Shown here: piece after piece, positions 11,119-23,114 of the stretch
Layout of the letters: each line of letters starts with the position of its first letter
Position numbering within the stretch: position 1 is the stretch's first letter
Origin: Pyropia yezoensis
Taxonomy: Eukaryota > Rhodophyta > Bangiophyceae > Bangiales > Bangiaceae
Length of the DNA: 64,000 nucleotides
NCBI GenBank assembly: GCA_009829735.1
Contig: CM020618.1
Location: forward strand, 34,634,894-34,698,893
Direction of reading: 5' to 3'
The notes under the pieces: generated by a model
Databases searched by the model: none
What the model was told of the DNA's origin: nothing
What the model saw: the letters and a program-made list of their open reading frames with translations, nothing else
Position numbers and translations under genes: made by a program

Positions 11119-12556
11119 CACACTGGAAACGTTTCGAGATGAGATTTTGGCTACTGTTTCCCAGGCCCTGAGCCAGAGTCCTGCTGGCCAGGGTGGGTCC
11201 CGTGATACCAGTCGTTCCGATCGTTCTCGTTCCCGCCGTCGTCGGCATCGTCACCACTTGAGTGGCTCCTCTTCCTCTTCTTCCTCTGGTACCACATTTT
11301 CATCCGTGATTGACGAGGAGGACCTGGAACCCATTCGGAATCCACAAACCGAGCCCCAACTAATCAAGTGTTCCGACGATCGTTTTGCTCGGGTCCTGGA
11401 CTATCGTACGTATCGCCTACGGAACAAGAAATCGACCTACGGAACGCGAGAAGCACGCAAGATGGGACGGGTTGCTCGTGACATGAAACACTCTTTTGCT
11501 GGGTACCCTAACTTCTCTGGGAAGGAGGCCCTCAAGGTGGTCACGTGGCTCCGCAAACTGGTTAAGGAATGTAACGATAATGGGGCTTCCGAGGGCATGG
11601 CCCTGTACGCGATCCCTCATTTCCTGTCTGGGAACGCGGAACTGCGGTATACTCGGGTTCTTCCGGACTCCTCAAGCGCGTCCGGTGGCGCTTCGATCAC
11701 GATTTACCCCGAAGCTGTTAACTGGTTTTTAGAAACGTACGCTGAACTCCATGCGTTGGCACTGGTGCAGGACAATTTCAGTCGGGCCGCCAAGGAACCA
11801 GATGAGGGTATCGAGGCCTTTGTGGTACGCTTACGGGGTCTGTCGGATCTATGCGAGAACATCCACACCGAGGGTACCATGAAACAGCAGCTGATTCAAG
11901 GGCTCCCTGAGTACCTACGTACGGACGCATTTGTCTACAGTATCCCTGACCGTACGTACCAGCAGCTGTTAACGTTTACTGCGGGCAAGAACAAGGCGGC
12001 TACCGAGGTTATCAAGATGGCCCGAGGGTCCTCTGTGACCAAGGCTGGCCCCTCTGGAACCGTCCGCAGACCCACTGAACCGAGGCCCACTCGTTCGTTG
12101 GACTCGTCCCCGTTGATGGCCGCTACTCCTATGGGCCCCTCTACGATCCTTAAAGGCCCCCTCGAGAAGGAAACTGAGAAGAACGGAACTGGTCAAGTGT
12201 TTGGGTTCAAGGGACCCACGCCCCAATTTGTGGGGGTACGTACCATGGACAGTCGACGCCCGTACCGTTGTTACCTTTGTTGGGAACCGGGTCACATGGC
12301 CCATCAATGTTCTATGTTGTCTGAGGTCCAACGGAAAGCCGTTCTCCAGGCCCGCGACTCGTTCCTCGCGGCCACTCGTGGACGGAGTCAGAGCACCGAT
12401 GTAAAGCCGAGCGCGGACCGCCAGTTCCATCGTCAGATCCGGGCTGCTATGGTTCAGGCCTTTTGTGAAGGGATGAACCTCTCGGATGACGAGGCGGACC
12501 AAGGGTACCAAGTGAACGACGGTTCCCAGGAGCCGGGACCCTCGGGAAAAGAGTAA
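11119..12556 (+). pseudogene. gag: gag of element F1, N-terminus removed by D1 insertion
   Basis: The retained 478 codons start directly after the D1 LTR. The frame is open upstream, but codons before 11119 are LTR sequence. The protein carries an Arg/His-rich then Ser-rich stretch (about 11215-11290), a capsid-like region clearly related to D-family gag (shared blocks around FSGK, CND-x-x-SEG, YPEAVNW and GLPEYL), and a CCHC knuckle C-x2-C-x4-H-x4-C at about 12270-12310. It ends in Gly-Lys-Glu before TAA. Confidence 0.85.
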
Positions 12557-12756
12557 CGGAGGGCGGATCGAAACGGTCCCCTCCCCATCGTCGGGATAGT
12601 ACCTGCTCGTTTGCAACTGCGTTGGGGTTCTCCAAGACTATTAAGGGCCCCGTTGTACCTGTACGTTCTAAGTCTCCTATTATTTTGAAAACCCCTTGTT
12701 CCTGTTTGCCCTCTCTGGCACGACGGTCCAAGTCTGGGCTCTGACGTCGGATAGGG
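12557..12756 (+). other. gag-pol junction of element F1
   Basis: About 200 bases between the gag stop and the first ATG of the protease frame. Pol is in a different frame from gag. No pseudoknot was worked out. Confidence 0.4.
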
Positions 12757-15700
12757 ATGAAGAAGCCCTATGGGTTCAAGGGTACCTTGTATGTACTGCG
12801 TAAGAGAAACTTTGCTTTGAATGCTTGGATTCGACTGGACAAGGAGGAACCGAAAGACACCACTGCTATCCTGGACACTGGCGCTGGGCCAAGCGTGGTA
12901 CGTAAGGACATCCTCCCTGACGGGTGGCGACGACTGGCGTCAAAGGCCCCCAAGTCGACGCATGTGTGTGACGCCTCGGGTCAGTCGTTACGGGCCCGTG
13001 GGATCGTGGAACTATCGGTTATCGTGAACAGGAAGCCGATGGAGTTCGAGTTCCTCGTGTTCAGGGCCCTCTTGGTACCGTTGATCCTCGGGATGGACTT
13101 TCAGAAGTAACACGTTGAGGCGATTTACCCTGGAACAGAGTCTGTGCTTTGGAACCTGGGTTTCCTGACGTACGCCAAGAGAACGTGGGACGGAGAGACC
13201 CAGAACGCTTTTCCTGTGAAGGGTAACCCCGTACGCCAAGATCCTTCTGCCCTGTACCTCTCTAAGGGTGTATCTTCGGCACCCCGATCCCTCCAAGCGG
13301 TCTACGTCAAGAGCGGAACGAATGGACGTTTTTGACTATATGAACGACCGCACAAGATGGCTAAGAAAGGGCTCCGTCTGCATAACGCCCTGGTTAACGT
13401 ACGGACCCGGCGGGACTCCCGGATCCACATCATGAAAATCTCGAACCGGGCGGTCAACTTGCCCAAGAACTTTGCCGTTGGCCTCGCTATCCCGCACGAC
13501 GGACCCGTGCTCGAGGTCCCCACTGGCTACTTGCCGGCCCCTCGTGAGGGGGCCGACCCTATTGTCACGCTGGGAACCGAGCAAAGGAGCCCGTCGGGTC
13601 AAGCGTCGTGACCGGGAGGCGAGACCCCGGAAGGATCCGATGGAACCACGGTACCCAAGCCGGATACAAAGGGAAAGACGTCAGACGGAACACCGGTCAA
13701 GATGCCCAAGGTGGCGTACGAGTTGATCCCGCCTGAACTGCACCAGGCTGTACGCGAACTATTGGAACGCTACAAGGGTCTTTGGGACGGACAACTGGGA
13801 CGTATCGACGTGACACCCCACCGGATCACTTTGGAGGACGGCGCCAAGCCTATTTGGTCCCAACCGTACCGTACCGGGCTCCATCATCGGGACCTGATCA
13901 AGGAACAAGTGGAAAAGCAGACCAGGCTCGGGGTGATTGAACCGTCTTAGGCTGAGTGGTCGTTCCCGTTCGTCTTGGTCCCCAAGCCCGATGGTACCCC
14001 GCGGTTCTGTGTTGCCTACCGCAGACTGAACGATATGACGGTTAAGGACACGTACCCGTTCCCGAGGATGGACGACTGTATCGACTTTCTGGGAGAAGCA
14101 ACCGTGTTTTCGATGTTGGACGCGAACTGTGGTTACTGGCAGATCCCTGTTGCTGCCGAGGACCAGGATAAGACGACGTTCACGTGTCACGAAGGAGCCT
14201 TCCGGTACATAAGGCTCCCCTTTGGTCTTACGAACGCTCCGGCTACGTTTCAACGGGCCATTCATATGATCCTGTCCGTGGTTAAGTGCAAGACGTGCCT
14301 CGTGTACCTGGACGACATTATTGTTTTCTCTAAGAACCCTACGGAACACCTAGAACACCTGGAAGAGATCTTTGGGCTACTCGCCCAGGCCGGTGTTTCC
14401 CTGAAGGCCAGCAAGTGCTTTTTGTTTCATGACGAGGTTGAGTACCTTGGCCATATCGTCGGCAAGGGCCAGCTCCGCGTGAACGAGAAGAACCTAGTTG
14501 GACTACGAGAAGCCGAAACACCGAGAACCAAGAAGGACCTACGCAGTTTCCTGGGAAAGTGTAACGTTTACCGTCGCTTTGTTAAGGACTATGCTCAGGT
14601 GGCCCGCCCTCTGTTGGCTATGACAAGTACCAAGGTACCCGACCCTCTGCCTCCTTTTACTCCGGCTCAGACGGACGCGGTCGAGGAACTCAAGTACCGT
14701 CTGACCGACACACCGATCCTGGCGCTTCCGCGACGCTCGGGCCAGTTTATTTTAGATACCGACGCGAGCGCTGCCCAGATTGGTTGGGTTTTGCTACAGG
14801 AACAAGAGGACGGGGCCTACAAGCCCGTGGGTTACAGGAGCAGGGTCCTGACACAAGCGGAATGGAACTATAGTACCACGGAACGCGAGTGCCTCGCGGT
14901 TGTCTGGGCTCTCTTTCTGTTACGACCGTACCTAGAGGGTACACGCTTCGTTGTACGCACGGACCACACCGCTTTGAAGTGGATGTTACACATGGACGGA
15001 GCCCATGGACGTTTGGCTCGTTGGCGACTCCGGTTAGCCGAGTACAATTATACCGTTGAGTCTCGTACTGGTCAGCATCACCATGCTGCAGACTTTATGT
15101 CAAGGCTAGAAACTACGGGACACGACCGAGGACGTATACCTGAGGAGATACCTTCCCTGTTAACTATGGCCAACTTTTTTACCGGATGAATCTGCCCGAA
15201 CTTCAAGACACACAAGAGGTACCCACCGTTGTCGGTTGACAGGATGTTCAAGGCTCAGGCAAACGACAAGCGTTGCAAGGAACTTCAGGAAGAGATGAAC
15301 CGGAACGCTAACTCGCGGTACGGGGACGCACCTGAAGGGTTACATGTACGACTGGCTCCTCTGGACCGAGCCGTTCAGATTGTGGTCCCCAAGGAACTAC
15401 AGCAGGAGGTACTAACTTTGGAACATGAACCAGGCCACGCGAGACACCCAGGGATCAATCAGATGTGTACCTCTATGAGACGAACGTTCTACTGGGAAAC
15501 TATGGTGGCCGACGTGCACGCTTTGGTTACCAACTGTACCGCTTGTTCCAAGGGCAAGGTTCAAGGAAGGCGACGTACCAATCCGTTGAAGTTGTTCCCC
15601 GCCACGGATCCCTTTAAGGACGTATGCCTTGACCTGTTGGGACCCTTGCCCGAGACTGTGAACGGGAACAAGTACCTTTTGGTTATCGTGGACAGGTTTA

Positions 15701-16763
15701 CCAAGCTTACCAGAGTGGTACCCATCACTAGTCAGGACGCGGAAGTGGTGGCCTGGGCCTTTTTGGATACATGGGTCGCTTCTTACGGGCCCCCGGAAAC
15801 GTTACTGACTTACAACGGGCCCCAGCTGGTGTCCACGCGCTTCCGTGGCGTCTGCAGTATGCTTGGGATCAAACATGTAACGTCTACGACGTACCATCCG
15901 CAGACCCAGGGACCAGTGGAACGCTTTAACCGTACTATCGTGGCCCAGTTACGTACGTACATCGAGGACCATCAGGTCCAGCGGGACGAATTGGTTTCCG
16001 TGCTTACCGTGGCGTACACCACAAGTACACAACAGAGTACCGGCGTGGCCGCGTTTGAGTTTGTCATCCCTGAACGCGTGCGTACCTTTGCACTGGACCG
16101 GCTCCCGGGGTCCCCGTATCCCAACGAATTCATTAACAACGCACACCAGGTACGCGACACGAGACGTGCCCACCTGAGGAACCTAGCCTTCACGGTACAC
16201 AAGAACCTTGACTTGGCCCAGCGTCGGTACAAGAGGGGTTACGATAAGCGGGTTACGCCTGTGAACGAGACCCTTCGCGTGGGAGACTGGGTGTACGTGG
16301 ATACCAACGACGACAGTCGGAAGAGACTGGACCAGAGAGTCAAGGGTCCCGATCGGATCGTGGACCGAGATGGGCACACGCTCACCGTACTGGTTGAAGG
16401 GATCCGTGACCGCGTAAGTAGTGACCATGTGGCCCGTGCACCTACACCCTCTGGCCAGACGGACTCCACGTCCATGTTGCATGGTCCGCAAGAACCGGTT
16501 GTACCCCTGGACCACGAGGACCCTGGCACCTCTTTTGTTTGGGAACGTTTCTTGGGGCACAAGAGGGACCAGGAAGAGAACCTATGGCTCTTGGTACGCT
16601 GGTGGGGTTACGCCCAGTCCGAGGATACCTGGGAACCATACCACAAGTTCGACAGGGCCAAGGTTATCCAGTACTGTGAACGCATTGGTACCGATTTCCT
16701 CGCCGCTCGTGCCGTACCCGCGCCCACTGACCGGTGCGGCGGTGGCGTAGGCCGAGGGAAACA
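12757..16763 (+). pseudogene. pol: Degraded pol of element F1 (five nonsense codons, single frame)
   Basis: Protease (DTGAGPS, about 12874-12894), reverse transcriptase with an intact YLDD box (about 14305), RNase H (about 14750-15110), an integrase with an HHCC-type zinc region and a DDE core (about 15410-15960), and a chromodomain (about 16560-16680) can all be read in one frame. Stops interrupt at 13108, 13333, 13609, 13948 and 15187; no frameshift is needed. In the DDE core the expected Asp of the second catalytic position reads Tyr (TYNGPQ near 15811), and F2 also has Tyr there, so the loss may be old in the family. The C-terminal codons after about 16740 run into a G run and unrelated DNA. 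Confidence 0.88.
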
Positions 16764-17327
16764 GGGGGGGGGGGGGGGGGGGGGAGCAGCGGCCACGGCT
16801 TTTGTCTCGTGCCTGCCCCGGCCACGTCGCAAAAGCACGCAGGCTGACGTCAGCGCCGTCATCTGCGGGTGAGCAGGTCCGTAGCTTTGCATTTCTGTTC
16901 AGTTGGTAGGTAGGTAGAGCACAACAGTGCGAAAAATACAAGCGCATCACGCGCCCCACAGCGCAGATCCACGCTTCTTGCACAAGAGCAGTGTCAGTCT
17001 CTATCTATGGCTCTAGCAGTGTAAGTGTGGATCAACGCTGCGGAAAGAGTTGATTGACAATGCAGACGATTCCTCGGCCACCACTGCAGGGCAGCTGCAG
17101 GGCCTTCCTTTGGCTGGCAGCGGCAGCGCCCTGCGCCAACGGTCGTGGTCGCCCGCCGCGCCCACCGCGACGTCCGCGGTGGTCGTCCTTCCTTCCGCCC
17201 CCCCCCCCTCCCCCCATCCGTTATCTGTCATCCTCCTCCTTGAGCCCCCCCCCCCCCCCCAACCATACCCGCCCGCCGTCCACACCAACGGGTGCCGCCG
17301 CCCTCGGCCCCACCGCCCCCTGCCGCC
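16764..17327. other. Junction DNA and pyrimidine-rich leader
   Basis: After the G run (about 16767-16784) family-F similarity stops. The stretch before the next gene is pyrimidine-rich with several C runs (17200-17260), like the leader upstream of 52529. No ORF is supported. Confidence 0.4.
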
Positions 17328-18976
17328 ATGGCCTCCTCCCCCACTTCCCCCACCGCCGCCTCGCCGGCCACCCAGAGGCGCTTTTACTGGTCCATCATGG
17401 TGCGCCCCCCCGGCGTTGGCGGCGCGGCGGCCGCGGCGGCCACCACCACCACCGCCGCCGCCCTCCTCCTCACCGTCCAGCCTACGTTCGCCGTCCGCCG
17501 CCGCGGCGCGGCCGTCGCGGTCGCTGCCGCGGGCGGTGTCACTGGCTGGTGGGGGCCCTCCCGCACGGCGCCGCCGCCCCCGCCGGCGGCGGCGGTAGCG
17601 GCGGCGGTGGCGGCGGAACTGGCGGAAAATGCCGTGCTGTGGCTGCACCAGGGGGTGGGCACTGTGGCGATCATTGCTGTAGTGACGCTGGCGTTGGCGG
17701 TGCACACCCTGTGGCTGGTCGCATGGGTGTATGCCGGGGGGGGGGGGGGGGGGGCCCGCCGCGGCGGCCGCCCCCTGCGGGCCGAGAAGGGGGGGGCGTG
17801 GCGCCTGTGGACAGCGGGAGCGAGGAACACCCGGGGGTGGTAGGGGTGGGGGGCGGGCGTGGGGAGAGCATCCCCGGCCCGTCTCGTCGCGTCCCTGCCG
17901 CTAACCGGCGCTGGTTGGCGACCGTGTGGGCAGCCTACGCGGTGCTCCTCGGCGGGCTGGCCAGCCGCTTGTCGATAAAGGACGTCCATGGGATGAACGG
18001 GTGGCTGGGGGTGGCCGCCGCGGGGGTGCAGGCGGGGCTGCTGCTGCTCCTCTCCCGCCGGGTGTGGCTGCCAGCCGCCGCCCTCCCCACCGACTGGGGG
18101 CTGCTCCCCCTACCAGGAGCACCCGGGGTACCCCTGCCGGGGGGCCACGCCGGTGGTGGTGGGGGCGTGATCCCGGCCAGCCCCGCGCTGGCGCCCACCG
18201 CCGACGGTGGGGTGGACTGGCCCGCCACGGGGCGGTGGGTGGCGTGGGCGGCCGCCAAGACGGGCGCCTACCTCTTTACCGTCCTCGCCATCCCCGCCGT
18301 CGTGTGCGCAACCGCGGCGGGGGGGGTTGCGGCGCTCCCGCGGGCCACCCCGCCTGGGGGGGTGGGGCTCGTTGGTGGCGCCGTGGCGGGGGGGGGGTTG
18401 GGGCTGTACGCCACCGCCCTGGCGGCGACGCTCTCCGCGGCAAAGGCGGCGCCCCCCGCCAGTCGTGGCGGCAGCGGCGGCGACGGCGGCAGCGGCAGCG
18501 GCTGCGGCGGCAGCGGCGGTGGAGGCGGCGGCGGCGGTGGCGGCGGCGTTGAAGGGCAGGCGCGCGGGGGCGGGGCGGCACCGTCGGCAGGGAACAACGA
18601 CGCCCCCCCCGCGGTGCTGTTGGCCATCCGCTGTGCCGTTGGGGCGCAGCTGCTGTCGTTGGTGGTCGGGGCGGCGACCCTGCCCGCCGCCACCCCGCCG
18701 CTGCTGGTGGGCCTCGTGGGTGGATGGGTGGGCGGCTGGGCGGTAGCCCACCGCCTGGCCGCCCAGTCTGTTGCCGCCGCCGCTGCCACCGCCGTCACCG
18801 CGGCGGGATGGGCGGGACAGGGGGTCGGGGGGGGGGGGAGGGCACCCCACCCCACGACACTCCCCGCTCCCGCCGCCTCACCGCCCCCCACCGTCGGGGG
18901 CGGCGGGGGTGTCTCCTCTGGGAATACCGCCGCCGCCGCCGCGTGCAGCACCATGATGAGCCCTGCATGCAACTAA
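17328..18976 (+). pseudogene. Polytopic membrane protein gene, frame broken at a G19 run
   Basis: The ATG at 17328 lies in a near-ideal start context (GCCGCCATGG). The first part (17328 to about 17735) encodes two or three hydrophobic segments. A run of 19 G (17736-17754) follows, and beyond it a different frame gives a continuous hydrophobic protein to TAA at 18974, with at least five more likely transmembrane segments separated by Gly/Ala/Pro-rich loops, including a G/S-rich linker at about 18460-18560. The simplest reading is one gene whose frame is lost at the homopolymer, through a real indel or a sequencing error. The family was not recognised; a multi-pass membrane role is inferred from hydrophobicity only. 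Confidence 0.5.
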
Positions 18977-20227
18977 ATTTAGGTCGATCAGTAGGCCAAA
19001 CGTCCTGTCGAGAAAGTGTCAGTGAAGAGAAATCCCATAGCGCACACCAAACGACTGCTGCGGACCGTTCTCTTTGCTGGGAGACCCCCCCCCCCTCCCC
19101 CCGGCTGCATGCGCCCACGCCGGCGCCACGACGCCCACGGCGTCACGCCCGCCCCTCCCCCATCCGCCGCTGTCAATGCGACCCACCGCACTACCGCCCC
19201 CGCCCCCTCCCCATATCCCCGCTTCCAATTTCACGCTGCGGTACTCGCCGACACCCCACCTCCCACCCACCACCGCCGTCACGCACCGCCGCCCGCCCAG
19301 ACACACTTGCGGCACCCGTCTGGTGCCGGTCACCCGCCAACGTGCCCACCACAGCTGCCGACCCCGCGGCAATGTTCGCCTGTTTGCTCTTCTCGTACAG
19401 CCTACTGTATCCACTCGATACGGGACTTATCCCCCCCCTCTTTAAACCCCTCTCCTCCCGGTCGTGCTTGGCGCGAAGAGGGTGAGCAGCGCCCCCAAGT
19501 CGCCGCACTGGAGGCGGCCGTGACAGGTGGGGGAGGGGGGGGGAGCGACTCGGCTTCTTCAAAATTGGGGCTGTTTTCGCTCTGGAAGGATCGGACCGGA
19601 ATAGATATGAGTGACCAGATGAGAGGGACGGAAGAACCGGGAAAGCGAGTCGGTGCTGGTCGGTTGCTCATCGAGCCGTGGCGATGCGGCGCAGACAATG
19701 GGGGCGCCTGTTGCGAGATACGCGCGGCACGTCAGAATCTACCACGAGAACCGCGCTGCGAGGGCCTTCCTGAGCGATGGCCTTCATTGAGGAGCCTGCG
19801 TCAGCGGTGGCGCCATCAGGGGCGTCCCTGCCCACTGGTGCCATGACTTGGTCCAGCTTCAGTCGACGCCGCCTGATCAGATGCGGCGGTGCGGCGATGT
19901 TTTCATTGAATAAAAAGTGATATTTTCAGTTCAAAATCTTGTTGACAAACAAGAAAGTTGATGCAGACGGCGCTGCCGCTACCCCTCCTTCCCCTGTCAG
20001 TCTTCACAACACGGTACAGGCAGCAGTCCTTGTGTTGGCCCCCGCCCTTGAAGGTTTCCTCTTGTGACGGATCTTGCCGCCTGAGAAGACAAGGGACGTC
20101 TTCCTCCTTCCCGCCACACCCAGTTCCCGCGACGTGTCAGTGCGGCGGCCGGCAGGAGCAGGGGAGGCAGGCGCCTCACTGGGCCAGGCCCTCGGCCCCC
20201 GGGGCAGCTCGTCCCCCTTTCGGGCGG
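18977..20227. other. Intergenic, low-complexity C-rich DNA
   Basis: C-rich tracts (19085-19100, 19195-19210, 19430-19440) give long but compositional ORFs on both strands. A short ATG frame of 31 codons at about 19699-19794 and an AATAAA at about 19907 were seen, but nothing ties them to a known gene. Confidence 0.35.
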
Positions 20228-20599
20228 TCACGTGCGGGGGGGACGCCCGCCCTTTGCCCACGCCGGCTGCCCCCGGAGAAAGCCGCAAACGGCGCCCGGG
20301 GTGGAGATGGGAAACGCCTCGAACCTGAACAGGCGGCTGCTCTTGAAAAAGCACGTGCCGCCCGCCGATGGCGTTCAGGTAAAGTGGGTGCACCCCACGA
20401 ATCGACCGCACGCCTGCGAGCAGGCCTCCCCCGTGGTGCGGGCGTCGCCAATGTCCCCGGCCGACGGCCAGTCGCAGCCGAAAGCGAAAAACGCGTCTGC
20501 AGACTGCTCAAAGGAGACGGCCGTCGTGGACGTGACGACCGCCAGCAGGAGGGCGAGCGGCTGGAGCGCCCGCGCCACGAGGCCGCCCAGACCGCCCAT
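20228..20599 (-). pseudogene. Secreted PAN/apple-domain protein with in-frame TGA
   Basis: Reading from ATG 20599, the first about 27 residues form a hydrophobic signal peptide. A short domain follows with six cysteines spaced as in PAN/apple modules (GCDW..., ACSQAC, GCTHFT, GGTCFFKS, VCGF), ending at a stop at 20228. Such domains bind carbohydrate or protein outside the cell. Codon 75 is TGA (20375-20377), where this motif normally has Trp right after CTHFT. The frame is otherwise open on both sides of it. A TATAAG box lies about 165 bases upstream (about 20763-20771). It is most likely a recent pseudogene, or TGG was misread; selenocysteine is unlikely because Trp is expected. Confidence 0.6.
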
Positions 20600-21414
20600 G
20601 GCTGCGGGGTGTGGAGGGGCGGGCGGGGAGGGAAGGATGGTGGGGCGGGCTGACGATGGGGTGGCGTTGAGATGGTGTGCTCGAGAGGGAGCGCTTGCGA
20701 TGAAGCCGAGAGCAAGGATGGGAAGAGCCCCAAAAAGATCGGTGGGGGGGCGCTGGCGGCGCTTCTTATACCCGCATCGCCGTCAGATGCGGCGGAGGAG
20801 CGAAAGCTCTGGACAGTCCGACACGGGCAGGGGGGGCCGAGAAGGGGACGGCGCAGGGCCTGGTGGGTGAGGGCAAACAAACGGGATCTCGCGGAAGGTG
20901 AAGCTGCGGGATCCCGACATTAGAGAGGGATGACCCCCGCCTGGTGTGGCAGCAAAGCTGCCAACTCCGTATTCCATCTTGGGCGTACCGTCTTTTTGCA
21001 TCGCTGCCTGTCTTCATGGAGGTACGAGGGGCCTTGGAGCTGTTTCGCGTGCCAACACGTTCTTGACGCACAGCAGACGCCAACCTGTGTGTGGTGGTGG
21101 GTGTTTGGCGCAGGATGCGACGCCCCGATGGGATACTGTCGGAGGGGACACCCTGTCGGATCACACCGTACCCTTGACTCCCGTCCACGCGGCAGATTGT
21201 CCTCGTCACTCGCGACCTGGGGGTGAGGGAGACAACAGGACAGCTTACGCGTTACCCCCGGCGTACCGCGCATTGTCTCTATCACTGTCAGTCGGGGGTG
21301 ACGAGGACAGTGCCCATCTCGAGCGGCACTGCTCCCTGTGGCGGCCGCTGCTCACCTTCCCACGACCATTCGGCTCCATCGCCGCTCCTCCCCCCTCACC
21401 CCCCGGAAAGCAGA

Positions 21415-21466
21415 TTGGTACGTGGCTACACCATGGCCCCTCGGCCATGGCGTAGCCATGTACCAA
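21415..21466. repeat. Inverted repeat (24-bp arms, 4-base loop)
   Basis: The arms 21415-21438 and 21443-21466 are reverse complements at 22 of 24 positions around a 4-base loop, giving a strong cruciform or RNA hairpin. No matching copy was seen elsewhere in the window. Confidence 0.8.
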
Positions 21467-22170
21467 CCTGCGACGTCTCCCAAATTTTAGACCGCCCTCA
21501 CTCGAACGCTACACACACACGCGGTCTTCGTTCAGGGTCATTCGTACTAGGGCAGGAGGAGCACGTGCTCTTCTGTTCATGCGCCGCTCGCCCCCGCCAC
21601 AAGCAGTCACGCCATGCCCAACAGTGTCGTTTCGTGACTCCCCTCTCTTCGGACACCGTCTCCATAAGCGATGGAAGAGGCCCTGCAGGCGTGACCGGCG
21701 CGCGGCGAGGCCGTGGCTCTCAGCCCTTTCAGCGTGCTCGTCACGCAAGGAGGAACATACGAACGACCTTATTTTAAGTCTTATATGAGGAGTTGTTCTA
21801 ATTTATCCACTGCCCACGTGGTTCATCTCCACGTGGCAGCTGTGCTGCACTCGGTGGTCAACGAACGCATGCGCCGAGCGCTGAAGCGCAACCATACCTC
21901 CCGCACGCCGCTTGGGGTCGTCACCTAGGCGGGGCGTGTGTGCCTCGCCCGCCCTTCCTCCATCCGCTCGGGTGTGCCCCCCGCCCCCCCCCCTCTCTGT
22001 GGCTGCCCTGCTTGGGCGCGTCTCTTCTGGCGACGCCCGCCCACGCCGCTGCCACCCGCCCGGCCGCGTGCGTTTCACCGCCACCCCCCCCGGCCGTGGC
22101 CTGATGAGCGGCGGCACCTCATGAGCGCGCCCCAGCAGGGCGTGGAAGGGGACGCAGGCAGAGGATCTGA

Positions 22171-22260
22171 CGGCGACACTTTGACCCTCCCCCCATCTGA
22201 CGGCGACACTTTGACCCTCCCCCCATCTGACGGCGACACTTTGACCCTCCCCCCATCTGA
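22171..22260. repeat. Three perfect 30-bp tandem units
   Basis: Each unit starts CGGCGACACT and ends CCATCTGA; a degenerate fourth copy follows at 22261. Read on the + strand they give a ten-residue repeat DGDTLTLPPS, but the enclosing ORF has no other support. Confidence 0.9.
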
Positions 22261-23114
22261 CGGCAACCTTCTCCCCTCCCCCCCTCCCTCCCCCCCCCCT
22301 ACCCTTCCCCTCTCCCTGCTTGAATGTCGCGATGTTATGTGAGTGTGGGTGTCTGCTATTCCATGAGTGGAACGGCAGGAGGGCGGGCAGGCAGGCGGGC
22401 GGGCGGGCGGGGGGGGGAGGAGGGGGGAAGCAAGAGCGGCGCACTTTCCTGCCGTCATGGCTATGATAGCGCCGAGTGCATTGGCCCTTTGCTGTAGCGT
22501 TGCCGTCCCGATACTGTCGGGGGCACCCTGCCCAGTTGGGGGGGGGGCGAAAGGGGGGGTTTGGGGGGCGGGTTGTCACGAGTTGCGGGGAGCGCGGTGC
22601 TTGCATGCCCCCCGCACCCTTGTGGCTGGCAGTCCCGTGACTCTTCCTCTGCCTCTTCCCTTCTATTTTTTTCTTCTGGGCGCCGCCACGCGCACCGGCG
22701 TGCCTGGCCGGTGAGGGCGGCCGAGACCCGGGACCCGATGAGCCGTGAGGGGCCGAGTGGGAAGTAGGGTGAGGGGGGGGGGGTGAGAGGGAGGAGAAGA
22801 GGGAGGCGAGGGGGGTGGTCGGCATCAGGGGCTGCCAGCCTGACCACGGGGGGCGGGGGAAAGCGCTGCGCCGCCCATTTGCCGTGCCGCGGGGCGGCAG
22901 CGGCGCAGCCGCCGCTGCGGCTGCCCGCCCCAGCCGAGGCGTCGGCGTTTCTGCTTTCCGTCGGGGGGCGTTGGCAGCGGCGCCCGCGACGAGCAGCGGC
23001 CTGCAGTGGGAGCGGCGGGCAAGGGCTCTGGCGGCAGCAGGCGGCGGCGGCGAGCGGCAAGTGGCGGGCGACGGTTGGCGGCAACGGCGGTGGCGGAATC
23101 AGCGTTCCCGTCCT

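Larger units (their letters stand above)
11119..16763 (+). mobile_element. Element F1, left part (gag-pol)
   Basis: This is a chromovirus gag-pol on the + strand. The 5' LTR and gag start are displaced to the left by D1. Homology to F2 ends shortly before the G run at 16767, after which unrelated DNA begins. A + strand antisense-ORF remnant plus LTR of the same family resumes at about 23115. Confidence 0.8.
20600..23114. other. Intergenic DNA with hairpin, tandem and homopolymer repeats
   Basis: No convincing gene was seen. The stretch holds a 24-bp-arm hairpin (21415-21466), three 30-bp tandem units (22171-22260), a GGCG-rich microsatellite (about 22380-22410) and several G or C runs. Long ORFs here are compositional and occur in several frames at once. 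Confidence 0.4.

Noticed and set aside
17013-17705. Gly/Arg-rich 230-codon frame on the - strand
   Set aside because: It is the mirror of the C-rich leader and membrane-protein gene, and its composition is purely repeat-driven.
20375-20377. TGA in the PAN-domain gene as selenocysteine
   Set aside because: The position is a conserved Trp in apple/PAN modules and no selenocysteine-insertion hairpin was identified downstream.
20176-20880. 234-codon - strand frame overlapping the PAN-domain gene
   Set aside because: The other frame carries a signal peptide and six correctly spaced cysteines; this one is Arg/Pro/Ser compositional.
22171-22260. Tandem 30-bp units as a CRISPR array
   Set aside because: The units are directly adjacent with no spacers, and the sequence is eukaryotic.
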